From positions 1-64,000 of the forward strand of contig JAQCLD010000004.1 of assembly GCA_027592785.1 (NCBI GenBank): DNA of 64,000 nt. The letters run 5' to 3'. Of this stretch, positions 24,601 to 34,260 are shown one piece after another (position 1 is the first letter of the stretch; each line of letters starts with the position of its first letter). The notes under the pieces were generated by a model. That model worked only from the letters and a program-made list of their open reading frames with translations, was not told the DNA's origin and did not search any database. The translations under genes were made by a program, and so were the position numbers. The stretch is from Acidobacteriota bacterium (GTDB taxonomy: Bacteria; Acidobacteriota; Terriglobia; Bryobacterales; UBA6623).

Positions 24601-25830
24601 ATGGCCCCACGCTATTTTTGTCTGATTTGCCGCCATGCGACGTCTGGCCCGGGGGAGCCTTGTCCTCATTGCCAGAGTCGTCAGGTGGCCATGGTCGGAG
24701 CCACTCCCCAGCTGCTGGTCATCGTGTTTGTGGCCATGTTCGCGCTGTTCGTCGGCACCGGTTATTACAACCGGGCTTTCAACCTTGAGCGCGAGGCCCG
24801 TGCAGAGGAGCACTACCGTTTAGGGCGGACCTTCGCTGACTACGGATACTTCGACGGAGCAATCGAGCATTTTGGCGACGCGCTGCTTTACGACCGCGGC
24901 AAGTTTGACTATCGCCTCGGACTGACCCTCGCACTCTATGAATCGGGCCGCTACCAAGAGGCCGAGCTTCAGCTGCGGCAACTCAGGACCGTGGACCCGA
25001 CCCGGGCCGTCGTCAATCGACTGCTGGCGCGGCTTGCCAGCGGGAATGGCCGCGGCGAGGAAGCGATTCAGTATTACCGAACAGCAATTTACGGCCGTTG
25101 GGATCAGAATCCGGAACAGAATCGCTTAGATACGCGCCTGGAGTTCGTCGACTTTTTGGAAGCGCAAGGCGAATCACTGCAACTCGTGGGCGAACTCGTG
25201 AGTTTGCTGCGTGACGAGCCTGCCGATGATGTTCTCGCCAAGCGCGTGGGCCTGATGTTCTTGGATGCCGGTTCTCCCGCCGAGGCGCTGCGCACGCTGC
25301 GGCCTTTGGCGGCGGCCAGTCCGAGAGATGCCAGCCTTCGAGGCGCATTGGGTAAGGCCTATTTTCAGACCGGGGAGTACGGCTTAGCGGTCCTGGAGCT
25401 GCAGGCGGCGATCACGCTGAGTTCCGACGTCCAGGTGCAAGAGCTTTTAGCGGAGGCCAACGAAATTGTTTCCTTGGATCCGAACTATCTCAGAGTCAGC
25501 CGCAGAGAGCCGCTGTTGAGTCCGCGGCAGCGTTTTACTCGGAGCAGGGAAGTACTGCGTCGAACGACTGCGTATCTCGATTACTGCTACAACCCGCTTG
25601 GCGACGAACGCATCGGCCCGTTGCCGCCTCTCTCGCCCGAGGCTACGGCCGTTTTTGGGGCGGCGCGCGCCGCGCTAGCGGAAACCGGACGGCCCGCGGA
25701 CTATGGCGAAGCCACCGAGCGCAACCTGAGCGTTGCGGCTGATCTGTGGGCGACACGTTCGACGATCTGCACCAACGTGTGGAATGAGGACGACGCCCTG
25801 GGGCGCGTCTTGCAGGGAGTGGCGCGTTGA
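24601..25830 (+). CDS. TPR-repeat membrane protein with N-terminal zinc ribbon
   Basis: An N-terminal CLICRHATSGPGEPCPHC zinc ribbon is followed by one membrane segment (LLVIVFVAMFALFVGTGYY) and about six TPR-like units, for example AEEHYRLGRTFADYGYFDGAIEHFGDAL and YRLGLTLALYESGRYQEAELQLRQL. The 409 residues end in a Cys-containing tail (TICTNVWNEDDALGR) without a known domain. It is likely a membrane-anchored scaffold. ATG 24601 is preferred to the TTG at 24547. The stop overlaps the start of the ClC gene (TTGA), so it may assist or regulate that channel, but this is inference. Confidence 0.8.
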   Translation: MAPRYFCLICRHATSGPGEPCPHCQSRQVAMVGATPQLLVIVFVAMFALFVGTGYYNRAFNLEREARAEEHYRLGRTFADYGYFDGAIEHFGDALLYDRGKFDYRLGLTLALYESGRYQEAELQLRQLRTVDPTRAVVNRLLARLASGNGRGEEAIQYYRTAIYGRWDQNPEQNRLDTRLEFVDFLEAQGESLQLVGELVSLLRDEPADDVLAKRVGLMFLDAGSPAEALRTLRPLAAASPRDASLRGALGKAYFQTGEYGLAVLELQAAITLSSDVQVQELLAEANEIVSLDPNYLRVSRREPLLSPRQRFTRSREVLRRTTAYLDYCYNPLGDERIGPLPPLSPEATAVFGAARAALAETGRPADYGEATERNLSVAADLWATRSTICTNVWNEDDALGRVLQGVAR

Positions 25831-27572
25831 ACTGGCAACCGCTCGCAGCCGTCGCGCGAAGGCAAGGTCAACGTCTGGTGCAGCTTGGCAACCGTGCGCC
25901 GGTGATGGGCGAGACCCAGCGCTTCTTGTTGCTCTCGATCATTATTGGAATCTTTGCCGGCCTCACGGTGGTCTGTTTCCACATCTCCATTGAATTCTTC
26001 AGCTGGGCCACGGTCGAAGGGCTTGGCAACCGAAGCTGGTGGGCCTTGGTGCTTTGGCCGGCCGTCGGCGGCGGAGTGGCTTACTTCTTGACGGACCGCT
26101 ACTTTCCGGCGGCACGCGGCAGCGGAGTGAACTCCACCAAGGCTGCGCTCTATATCTCGGACGGCTACGTGCCGTTCAGCAGCGTCTTGGGCAAGTATGT
26201 GTCGAGCACGATCTCGATCGGCACCGGTAATCCCATGGGCCCGGAAGACCCGGCATTGCTGATGGGCTCCGGAATCGCGAGCTTCTTGGGGCGCACCTTC
26301 CGCTTGACCAGAGACAACATGCGCATGATCGCGCCGATCGGCGCGGCGGCAGGGATCGGCGCTGCGTTTAATACTCCTATCACGGCCGTACTGTTCGTCA
26401 TGGAAGAAGTCGTGGCGTCGTGGAATGCGGGAGTGCTCGGCTCCATCGTGCTGTCAGCCGTCTCGGCCGTTGTCGTTAGCCGCTGGTATTTGGGCGACGA
26501 TCCGCTCTATGCTGTACCGCAGTTTGCGCTGACGAACTATACGGAGCTGATTGTTTATGCCCTGATGGGTATCATCAGCGGCTACCTTTCGGCCTGGTTC
26601 ACCCAGTTCGCGGCCTCCGTGCGCGAACTGGTCCGCACCACCAAGCGCATCCATGTCTACCTCTTGCCGGTGCTGGCCGGCCTGTTGGTGGGCGTTATTG
26701 GAGTTCGCGTGCCGGAGGTCTTTGGCGCAGGCTACGGAGCCATCGACAGTGCTTTGCACGATCGTTACCTGTGGCAGTTCTTACTTTTGTTGGCGGCGCT
26801 GAAGATGGTGACCACCTCGCTCTGTTTCGCCGTTGGCACGCCCGGAGGCATGTTTGCACCAACGCTATTCATTGGCGCGATGATCGGCGGCGGCGTTGGC
26901 GGCCTGGCCCACGAGTACTGGCCGTTCCCCACAAGCACGGCCGGCGCCTACGTTTTGGTCGGCATCGGAACGTTCTTTGCCGGATTGTTTCGTGCTCCGA
27001 TGACTTCGATCTTCATGGTGTTCGAGATCAGCCGCAGCTACGTCATCATCCTGCCGGTGATGGTCGCCAATGTCATCGCCTTATTGATTTCGCGAACGCT
27101 TCAGCACGATTCGCTGCTGCAGATTGCAGCACGACAAGACGGGCTCGACCTGCCGTCGGTGGAGGAGCAAAGAGAATCGTCTCCGCTCAGCGTTGAGGAT
27201 GCCATGCAGGTGGGCTCCGGCCGAGTCTTTCCGTCGAGCACCACTGTCGAGACGGCCTTCAACCGGATGAGCGAGCAGGAGTTGACTACGGCCTTGATCG
27301 GCGTACACGGCAAGGGTTGGTCGTGGGTCGAGTTGGAAGATATATCGAAGGCGATCGAGAAAGGTCAGAGTGCGGATTCCGTCTGGAAGGCTCTGAGCGT
27401 GCGCGCTGTCGTGCGGCTTTATCCGGATCTATCTCTCGATTCCGCGATGCGCGTCCTCGCGACCTATCCGATCTTGCCCGTGTCGAGTCGCGCCAATCCC
27501 AACCTATTGCTCGGTACGCTCACGCTAGAGGACGTACACAAAGCCTACGGGATCCCCGAGGACACTCTCTAG
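25827..27572 (+). CDS. ClC-family chloride channel/antiporter with CBS-like C-terminus
   Basis: ClC signatures are present: ARGSGVNSTKAAL (GSGIP position), TGNPMGPEDPALLMGSG (gating-glutamate motif GxEGP), AAAGIGAAFNTPITAVLFVMEE, and GTPGGMFAPTLFIGAMIGG (GIFAP position). About ten to twelve membrane helices are followed by a cytoplasmic tail from residue 450 with two CBS-like halves (SVEDAMQVGSGRVFPSSTTVETAFNRM and RAVVRLYPDLSLDSAMRVLATYPILPVSS). It should move chloride or a similar anion. Start is TTG 25827, overlapping the TPR gene. Its stop shares a CTAG with the stop of the convergent cheA gene. Confidence 0.9.
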   Translation: MNWQPLAAVARRQGQRLVQLGNRAPVMGETQRFLLLSIIIGIFAGLTVVCFHISIEFFSWATVEGLGNRSWWALVLWPAVGGGVAYFLTDRYFPAARGSGVNSTKAALYISDGYVPFSSVLGKYVSSTISIGTGNPMGPEDPALLMGSGIASFLGRTFRLTRDNMRMIAPIGAAAGIGAAFNTPITAVLFVMEEVVASWNAGVLGSIVLSAVSAVVVSRWYLGDDPLYAVPQFALTNYTELIVYALMGIISGYLSAWFTQFAASVRELVRTTKRIHVYLLPVLAGLLVGVIGVRVPEVFGAGYGAIDSALHDRYLWQFLLLLAALKMVTTSLCFAVGTPGGMFAPTLFIGAMIGGGVGGLAHEYWPFPTSTAGAYVLVGIGTFFAGLFRAPMTSIFMVFEISRSYVIILPVMVANVIALLISRTLQHDSLLQIAARQDGLDLPSVEEQRESSPLSVEDAMQVGSGRVFPSSTTVETAFNRMSEQELTTALIGVHGKGWSWVELEDISKAIEKGQSADSVWKALSVRAVVRLYPDLSLDSAMRVLATYPILPVSSRANPNLLLGTLTLEDVHKAYGIPEDTL

Positions 27573-30500
27573 GAGCATTTGGCGGCGTCAACGGCGCTGC
27601 TAATAGCTGTGAGCAGCGCTTCGTCTTGGAATGGTTTGATCAGATAATCATCCACGCCGATTTCTTGCGCGCGGTCGCGGTGCTTCTTGCCTGCTCGCGA
27701 GGTGAGCATCAGGATCGGAATCTGAGCGAATACGCCGGACTTCAAATTTGCGGCAAGCTCGTAGCCGTCCATGCGAGGCATCTCGACGTCGCATAGGATG
27801 GCGTCGGGAGGCGTCGGCATTTCTTTAAGAGCCTCAAGCGCTTCGATGCCGTCCCTGGCAGCCACGGTGATCCAGTCGGCGGACTCCAACAGTCTGGTTA
27901 CCACTCTGCGCACGCTGAGCGAGTCATCCACGATTAAGACCTTGAGCTGTTGGTCGTTGATCTCGTCCCGCGCCTCCATTTGGTCCCGTCGGAATTCGAC
28001 CGGAGGAGTATCCACAAGCTGACCTGGATTGAGGATGAGCACGACCGAACCGTCTCCGGCGATGGTCGCGGCGCTGATGCCGTGAACCCGCCGCAGCAGG
28101 CCGCCCATGTTCTTCACCACAACCTCAGCAGCCTCTTGGATGCGGTCGGCGAGCAGCACGAACGATCTCTTGCCGGCATCGATGACCATTGCCGCCACGC
28201 GATCCGGTTCGGGATCCGCTTCGCCCGGCAAGTTGAGTGCATCCGCCAGGCGCACCGCCTTGTAGCGCTTGCCTTCGAAGTCGACGTACTCGCCTTGAGG
28301 CGTGTTGCCGACATCCTTGGGATGCAGCTTGATGACCTGACGCACGGTGTGCATCGGAGCGGCAAACACCTGAGAGTTGGCCTGTACCATGAGCACCCGC
28401 GCTACCGCGAGACTCGTGGGCAAACCGATGGAGAAGCTGCTGCCGATCCCTCTCTCGGAATGAATACCGATCGAACCATTGAGCGATTCGATTGCCGAGC
28501 GGACGACGTCCATGCCCACGCCCCGTCCGGAAACTTCACTGACCTTGGCGGCCGTACTGAATCCGCTGTGGAAGATTAGTTCGAACGTTTCGTCTTGGGT
28601 CAGCAGTCCGGCTGCTCGTTGAGAGTGGATACCGCGTTCGACGGCCTTGCTGCGCAGAGCCTCCACGTCGAGCCCGCCGCCGTCGTCGCGGATTTCGATA
28701 GCGGCCCGGGCGCCTTCAAGATAAGCGCGTAGCGTGACAACGCCCTCTTCGGGCTTGCCTGCAGCAGTGCGCTTCTCGGAAGATTCAATGCCATGGTCGA
28801 CCGCATTGCGCAGCAAATGCTCCAACGGTCCGGTGATCTCTTCGAGGACGCTCTTGTCCAGTTCGACCTCGCTGCCGACCACTTCCAGGCGAACCTTCTT
28901 GTTGCAGGCCTGGGCGGCGACTCGCACGGTGCGGTGCAATCGATTTTCGAGAGACGAGATTGGCGCCATGCGCAGGCGCATTAGTCCGTCCTGCACCTCC
29001 CCGGTGAGCCGGCTGAGTCGAACCAGCGAGTTCTGAAACTCTCCGGCAACTCCATGCAACTGCGTGCCGGCGGCCGAGATGTCGGCGGCAGCCTCGTTGA
29101 GGTCGCGAGACAACAAGTGGAACTCGCTGTAGCGATCGAACTCCAGCGAGTCGAACGAGCCCGCGGAGGAGCCCCCGGCGTAGGTCAACGGAGATCCGAC
29201 AGAATCTCCGCCTTCCGCCATCGCCTTGACTGCGTAGTCAGTTTCCAGTTTTCCGGTAAGTTGCGTAATCCGTTCGCCGCTCAGTTTCAGTTCGCCGCTT
29301 TCACGTGTGAAGCGGCGGCAATGTTGCTCGAAGTTAGAACGGCTGACAATGAGTTCGCTGACTAAGCGAACAAGCTCTTCCACACGTTCTAGCGGAACGC
29401 GGGCGTACTGTCCGCTCGGCGACTTGCCGGCAGCGAATGACGCCGACGGCTGCGGCGACGCGGCTGGGGCAGGCACGGACGCTGCGGCCTCGACAGCAGC
29501 AGCGGGCTCCTCGTCGAAAATCGGCGCATCAAAGGTCGGCTCTTCGGGGACCAGATCGTCCGTCTGTAGAGCCTGTAGAAAACCGTCGTAACGAGCGGAC
29601 AATTCCAGAGCGCGTTTGCGGCCCGCCGCGTCGGCGCCCTTAGCCTCGGTGACCGTTTGGATCAGATCGGCGCTTTCTTGGATCAGATCGAGGACCGCGC
29701 TCTCTAGCGGCGCTCCGCTCTCGTACAACACATCGAGCAAATCCTCGGAGCGATGCGCCACGCGTTGTGCCGAGCGCAATCCGACCATTCCGGCCGCGCC
29801 CTTGATCGTATGCATCGAACGCCGAACTTCCTGCAATACTTCAGGCGCGACCGGCGTATCCCGCAGCGCTCGTAGGTTCTTGGCGATGAGACCAAGATGC
29901 TCGTCCGCCTCCTCCTGGAAGACTTCAAGCAGCTCGCCGTCGGTGGCCTGATCCTGCTCCAGATCGTCCGTCGCTTCCGCGGCAGTCTCATCGACGAGCG
30001 CCGGCTCCTCGTCTGCGAACAGATCCATCTCGCCAGGGTCGGGCAGCGCGACATCGACATGCAGCGCGCCGTTGAGCAGCGTCGCGTACTCGGCATCCAG
30101 AGTGAGTACTGCGGCTCGAGTCTCGTCGTTTGCGCGGCCCGCTTCCGAAATATCCTGAATGACGTCAGCCGTCCGCTGGATCAAGTGGAGAATGTCTGCC
30201 GTCGGATTTGTCTCGGACTCATACAACCGGTCCAGCAGATCCTCGGACCCGTGCGCCACACGTTGCGCCGAACGCAGCCCGACCATTCCGGCGGCGCCCT
30301 TGATCGTGTGCATCGAACGCCGAATTTCTTGTAGAACCTCGCGGTCGCCCGGCTCGGTCTGAAGCGTGCGGAGGTTCGCCGCCAGCATTCCTAGATGCTC
30401 GGCAGCCTCCTCTTGGAAGACTTCCAACAACTCGCCGTCAACCGGAGCGTCTTCCTCCAGGGTGGCGCTAGCCGCCGGTGCAGGGGTAGATTCGCTCGCC

Positions 30501-31426
30501 TCGCTATCCGGATACTCCTCCGGTTCTGCGGCGATCGTGCCGGCAGCCAGCAGGTCGTAATGTGCGCAAAGCTCAATAACGCATTCGCGCACCGTGTCAT
30601 CCGCGCCTTGCGAACTCGTGATGTCCTGAATCATGTCCGCAGTCGCTTGCAACAGCGGGATTATCGCCGGATCGGGTTTGGTGTTGCTTTCCGATAGGCG
30701 ATCGAGAAGATCTTCGGAGCGATGAGCAATTCGTTGAGCGGTTCGCAGGCCGACCATTCCGGCGGCGCCTTTGATCGTGTGCATCGAACGCCGCACATTC
30801 TGCAGCGCCTCGGCGTCGTTTTGGTCCACACCGAGAGCACGCAGGCTCGTGGCGATCACGTCCAGGTGTTCTTCGGCCTCTTCCTGAAATACTTCCATCA
30901 ACTCGGCGTCGGCCGGTTCATCGAGCGGCAGGTCTTCCGCTGCAGCCGTATCGGCGGATAGGGCCTGCAGAGCTTCTGGCTCATCGATATCGAACAGCTC
31001 GAAGCGGCACTCGTCGTCTGCTTCGTCCATCATGTCGGGCGGCGGCGCATCGAGCGATAGCTCGCCTTCCATGTCTTCGAGTTCAAAGCGCGGAGGCTCC
31101 GGCCCTTCCGGCGCCGCCAGCTCCGCTTCGAGTAGTTCCAGCGTGGATTGCAGCTCTTGAGCCGCCTCGGCAGTCATCGATTGCGAGCCGGAGACCACCT
31201 CGTCGAGGAAGTGCCCGACCGCTGAACCCGTTTCGCTCCAGTTGGCCAACCCCAACAGGGAGGCTGCGCCGGACAGACCTTGGACCAAGCGGTGCGCCTT
31301 CCGCAGCGCATCCCGACGCGTTGGATTCTCGGCCAGGCGCCCGAGGTGCTCCTTCAGTTCGGGCAAGGCTGCGCGCACTTCCTGGTGGAAGGTACGGAGC
31401 ACTTGTTGATCAGTATTCTGGGGCAT
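27569..31426 (-). CDS. Hybrid CheA-type histidine kinase with four Hpt domains and a receiver
   Basis: In order: a degenerate N-terminal Hpt (H45 in KAHRLVQGL); three full Hpt domains with phospho-accepting histidines at about 216, 373 and 539, each in RRSMHTIKGAAGMVGL; a linker rich in Ala/Pro; the dimerisation region (YARVPLERVEELVRLVSELIVSR); the ATPase (HLLRNAVDHGIESSEKR, IRDDGGGLD, SGRGVGMDVV); a CheW-like domain; and a C-terminal receiver (VLIVDDSLSVRR, CDVEMPRMDGYE, LIKPF). The 1285 residues and multi-Hpt plan resemble ChpA/PilL of type IV pilus chemosensory systems. It ends an operon of response regulator, CheW, receptor and kinase. No CheR or CheB is encoded nearby. Confidence 0.93.
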   Translation of the reverse strand: MPQNTDQQVLRTFHQEVRAALPELKEHLGRLAENPTRRDALRKAHRLVQGLSGAASLLGLANWSETGSAVGHFLDEVVSGSQSMTAEAAQELQSTLELLEAELAAPEGPEPPRFELEDMEGELSLDAPPPDMMDEADDECRFELFDIDEPEALQALSADTAAAEDLPLDEPADAELMEVFQEEAEEHLDVIATSLRALGVDQNDAEALQNVRRSMHTIKGAAGMVGLRTAQRIAHRSEDLLDRLSESNTKPDPAIIPLLQATADMIQDITSSQGADDTVRECVIELCAHYDLLAAGTIAAEPEEYPDSEASESTPAPAASATLEEDAPVDGELLEVFQEEAAEHLGMLAANLRTLQTEPGDREVLQEIRRSMHTIKGAAGMVGLRSAQRVAHGSEDLLDRLYESETNPTADILHLIQRTADVIQDISEAGRANDETRAAVLTLDAEYATLLNGALHVDVALPDPGEMDLFADEEPALVDETAAEATDDLEQDQATDGELLEVFQEEADEHLGLIAKNLRALRDTPVAPEVLQEVRRSMHTIKGAAGMVGLRSAQRVAHRSEDLLDVLYESGAPLESAVLDLIQESADLIQTVTEAKGADAAGRKRALELSARYDGFLQALQTDDLVPEEPTFDAPIFDEEPAAAVEAAASVPAPAASPQPSASFAAGKSPSGQYARVPLERVEELVRLVSELIVSRSNFEQHCRRFTRESGELKLSGERITQLTGKLETDYAVKAMAEGGDSVGSPLTYAGGSSAGSFDSLEFDRYSEFHLLSRDLNEAAADISAAGTQLHGVAGEFQNSLVRLSRLTGEVQDGLMRLRMAPISSLENRLHRTVRVAAQACNKKVRLEVVGSEVELDKSVLEEITGPLEHLLRNAVDHGIESSEKRTAAGKPEEGVVTLRAYLEGARAAIEIRDDGGGLDVEALRSKAVERGIHSQRAAGLLTQDETFELIFHSGFSTAAKVSEVSGRGVGMDVVRSAIESLNGSIGIHSERGIGSSFSIGLPTSLAVARVLMVQANSQVFAAPMHTVRQVIKLHPKDVGNTPQGEYVDFEGKRYKAVRLADALNLPGEADPEPDRVAAMVIDAGKRSFVLLADRIQEAAEVVVKNMGGLLRRVHGISAATIAGDGSVVLILNPGQLVDTPPVEFRRDQMEARDEINDQQLKVLIVDDSLSVRRVVTRLLESADWITVAARDGIEALEALKEMPTPPDAILCDVEMPRMDGYELAANLKSGVFAQIPILMLTSRAGKKHRDRAQEIGVDDYLIKPFQDEALLTAISSAVDAAKCS
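29760..30805 (-). repeat. Three near-identical Hpt-encoding repeats inside cheA
   Basis: The stretch encoding RRSMHTIKGAAGMVGL and flanks recurs around 29781-29824, 30280-30323 and 30749-30792, differing by only a few bases per copy in the core. Spacing between histidine codons is 471 and 498 bases. Flanking linkers (acidic, with DGELLEVFQEEA in two copies) are also similar. This indicates recent internal duplication or gene conversion. Confidence 0.8.
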
Positions 31427-31454
31427 CGAACTGCGCCTGGAAGGTCATACCCAG

Positions 31455-33710
31455 CTAGTGCTGCTGGTGATGGTGCACCCTCGTCGGAATCTTGAATCGC
31501 GAGACCGAATTACGCAGCTCATCCGCAAGGGTAGTGAGATTACGGATAGCCATGGCTCCCTCCCTGGCGCCTTGCGCGGTATCCCGTTGAACAGACGAAA
31601 TGCCGCTCATGGCCTGGGCCACTGACTCCGAGCTGCGTGCTTGGCGCTCAGAAGCATCGGCAATCGATTCGATTAACTCGGATAGGTTTCGCGATACAGA
31701 CTCGATCTGCACCAAGCTCTTGCCGGCTTCGTTCGTCAGCGCAGATCCGTCCACTACTTCCTTGGTGGTGTCTTCCATAGACGCCACTGCCGCCGTTGTA
31801 TCTTCTTGAATTGCCTGAATCAACGCGCTGATGCGGTTGGTCGCTTCGGTGGCTTGCTCCGCCAATCCCTCGACTTCGGTTGCGACAACTGCAAAACCGC
31901 GTCCCGCTTCACCGGCCATCGACGCTTGGATCGAGGCGTTCATGGCTAACATGCTGGTGCGGTCCGCCAACTCGCCGATGACCTGTGAGATCTCGCCGAT
32001 CTCGTGGGAACTCTCGCCAAGCCGTTTGATGCGCTTCGAAGTTTCTTGTACTTGATTGCGGATCGATTCCATGCCGGCGATACTCTTCGCGACAACCTCT
32101 GCTCCGCGTTGCGAGTTCTCAAGAGCCGCCGCGGATACGCGGGCGGCCTTCTCGGCGCTTTCTGATACTTGCTGGATGGCCGAGGCCATCGACTCGACCG
32201 CCATGCTCGCCGAGATCACGTCGCTCGATTGCTTCTCGGAGCCTTCAGCCAAGGTGTCGGTTGTCTGTGAAATATGGTTCGCGGCGGCAGACACTTGCAA
32301 CGTCGTGTTCTGTACTTGGGCGATAAGCGTGCGCAGTTCGCCAATCATGTAGTTGAATGAATCCGCGATCGCTCCGGTGATCTCCGCGGTCACTTCAGCT
32401 TCCAGCGTGAGGTCTCCTTCAGCCACGCCGGCAATCTCATCGAGCAGTTTGTGGATACTCTGCTGGATCCGGTCTCGTTCCTCTGAGGACTGCACCAGAT
32501 TCAACGTGTTGTCGAGAACGCTATTGAGCGCCTCGGTCATCTGACCCAGTTCGTCTCCACTGCGCACGGTTGCCCGCGCAGTCAAGTCGCCCACGCCGAT
32601 GCGTCCGAACAGAGCATTGATTTCGTCGATTTGCGAGGTGATGGTCCTATTTAGGAAGAGAATCAGTACGACCGTGAAGGCAAGGATGAAGATCGCTGCC
32701 GAGAGCTGCAAATACTTCTCCCCAGTCAGCCGCGTGATGCGCTGGTCCATGAGGATGTCCAACTCTTTCAGCGAGGCGTCGTACGACGTGATAAGCGCAG
32801 CGATAGCGGTCTCCGCCGATTCGTTGAGGTCCGTCGTTTGTTCACCGGCGCGTATCCGCTCACGCAGCAAGATCCTGGTGGCGGCTTGGACGTAGTCACG
32901 CGCCGCGTCAATTGATTCCGTCAATCTCGGCGCCGCTTCATCCGCCATGTATGGATTCACTTCGACTGCGGCCTTCATCCCGCGTTCGATCTCGCTGATG
33001 TCCGTCTCGATCTGTCCGATTAGCCGGTTGAGCGTCTGGCGGGCGTCCAAGTCGACGTTCACGGAAGTCTCTTCGTTATCGGTCGTCTGCATCGCGCGCG
33101 CCAAACTGGTGCGCCGGGCCAGCACGTCCTGTCCGACGATGCGCACCACGTCAACCGTATCGATTGCCTGGGGCAGGCGTGACAGCACGGTATCCATCAA
33201 AAAGTGCGTGTCCAGTTCGGGGTCCAGTACCAGGCCGGCTTGGTCCCCAATCGTTCGAATCAAAGTCATGAGTTCGCCAATCAGGCGGCTGTGACGTTGG
33301 AAGCTTTCGATCGGTGTCAAGGCGTCGACAGTCGCCTCGAGATCGCGCCAGTCTCCTTTGAAACGCTCCCAGTGGGCGGATGTGCCGAACTCGTCGCCAT
33401 AAGCCCGTTCAACTGACTCCACCCTAGGCATCACCGAGTCGATTTCAGGCTGCAACAGGAGCATCTCAGCCTGTGCTTCGGACTCGCCGGACAAATAGGC
33501 ATTGGCGGCGGCACGGTGCTTCGGAAGTAGCTCTACGAGCGTGCGTAACGGTTTGAGGTATTCGATGCCCTGGATCTCACGTTGCGTCGCTTCAATTTGT
33601 ACGTTGCGCGCATCGATGAAAAGCCAGACCAGGCAGGCCACGGGCAGGGCCATGACCAAGACGACCAGCGCTAGCTTCTGGCCAATCTTTAGGTCTCGCA
33701 GAAAACTCAT
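31455..33710 (-). CDS. Methyl-accepting chemotaxis protein (PilJ-like receptor)
   Basis: An N-terminal membrane helix (LALVVLVMALPVACLVWLFI) is followed by a long helical periplasmic domain (residues about 35-335), a second membrane helix (LQLSAAIFILAFTVVLILFL), two HAMP-like segments (residues about 355-480) and the signalling domain. The conserved hairpin tip reads IGEISQVIGELADRTSMLAMNASIQASMAGEAGRGFAVVATEVEGLAEQ. Length is 751 residues. The protein sits between the CheW and CheA genes, so it is the receptor of this array. The periplasmic four-helix-type region gives no clue to ligand; PilJ-like receptors sense pilus state. Confidence 0.92.
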   Translation of the reverse strand: MSFLRDLKIGQKLALVVLVMALPVACLVWLFIDARNVQIEATQREIQGIEYLKPLRTLVELLPKHRAAANAYLSGESEAQAEMLLLQPEIDSVMPRVESVERAYGDEFGTSAHWERFKGDWRDLEATVDALTPIESFQRHSRLIGELMTLIRTIGDQAGLVLDPELDTHFLMDTVLSRLPQAIDTVDVVRIVGQDVLARRTSLARAMQTTDNEETSVNVDLDARQTLNRLIGQIETDISEIERGMKAAVEVNPYMADEAAPRLTESIDAARDYVQAATRILLRERIRAGEQTTDLNESAETAIAALITSYDASLKELDILMDQRITRLTGEKYLQLSAAIFILAFTVVLILFLNRTITSQIDEINALFGRIGVGDLTARATVRSGDELGQMTEALNSVLDNTLNLVQSSEERDRIQQSIHKLLDEIAGVAEGDLTLEAEVTAEITGAIADSFNYMIGELRTLIAQVQNTTLQVSAAANHISQTTDTLAEGSEKQSSDVISASMAVESMASAIQQVSESAEKAARVSAAALENSQRGAEVVAKSIAGMESIRNQVQETSKRIKRLGESSHEIGEISQVIGELADRTSMLAMNASIQASMAGEAGRGFAVVATEVEGLAEQATEATNRISALIQAIQEDTTAAVASMEDTTKEVVDGSALTNEAGKSLVQIESVSRNLSELIESIADASERQARSSESVAQAMSGISSVQRDTAQGAREGAMAIRNLTTLADELRNSVSRFKIPTRVHHHQQH

Positions 33711-33759
33711 TGATAGTGCTCCTGTGGGCCGATCATTCTCGGTCCCTCTCCACGACTGT

Positions 33760-34260
33760 TCATCTGCCGCTTAGCCTCTTGATCTCTGGACAGTCGAAAA
33801 AGCGATCCACATCGAATACCCGAACCTCGCCGTCTCTATCGTCGAACGCCTGCAGAGCCACGGAAGTGTCCACATCGCCCTGGTTCTGAATCGAACGCAG
33901 AGCTGCGGGCGTTACGGAACGCATCCCTTGCAGCGAATCAACAATCAAACCTGTTCTCATTTCTCCATCCGCACTGCGCACGGTAAGCAGTCGCACCGCT
34001 TCGGTTCGTACGACTCGCGGAATTCCCAATAGCGCCCTCAAGTCGACCACCGACAAAATGTCTCCGCGAACGTTAGTGACGCCCAACACGAAGTTCGGCG
34101 TGTTCGGTACGACGGCACATGCCGGCGGCTTGTCCAGCTCAACCACTTTGCCGACCGGTACTGCATAACGTTGCTCGCCTAACCGAAAGACGATGTGGTC
34201 GAGCGCCTCTGTAGAAGCCCTTTGCGGTGGCGTGGCTTTCGTCTTGGTTGAACCGCTCAC
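33760..34260 (-). CDS. CheW-like chemotaxis coupling protein
   Basis: The CheW fold is recognised by HIVFRLGEQRYAVPVGKVVELDKPP, then PNFVLGVTNVRGDILSVVDLRALLG and MRTGLIVDSLQGMRSV. It links receptor and CheA at the membrane array. The 166 residues carry a short N-terminal extension. GTG 34260 overlaps the response-regulator stop (GTGA), so the two are co-translated. Position two in the operon matches PilI in the Pil-Chp layout. Confidence 0.92.
   Translation of the reverse strand: MSGSTKTKATPPQRASTEALDHIVFRLGEQRYAVPVGKVVELDKPPACAVVPNTPNFVLGVTNVRGDILSVVDLRALLGIPRVVRTEAVRLLTVRSADGEMRTGLIVDSLQGMRSVTPAALRSIQNQGDVDTSVALQAFDDRDGEVRVFDVDRFFDCPEIKRLSGR

Noticed and set aside
25827-27572. ClC protein as a fluoride-specific channel
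   Set aside because: The MGPEDP motif and CBS-like tail fit ordinary ClC proteins; no fluoride-type signature was recognised.
31600-33416. Chain of plus-strand ORFs over the chemotaxis receptor
   Set aside because: They mirror the coding strand of a conserved MCP gene, have Ser/Arg-rich composition and no ribosome-binding sites.
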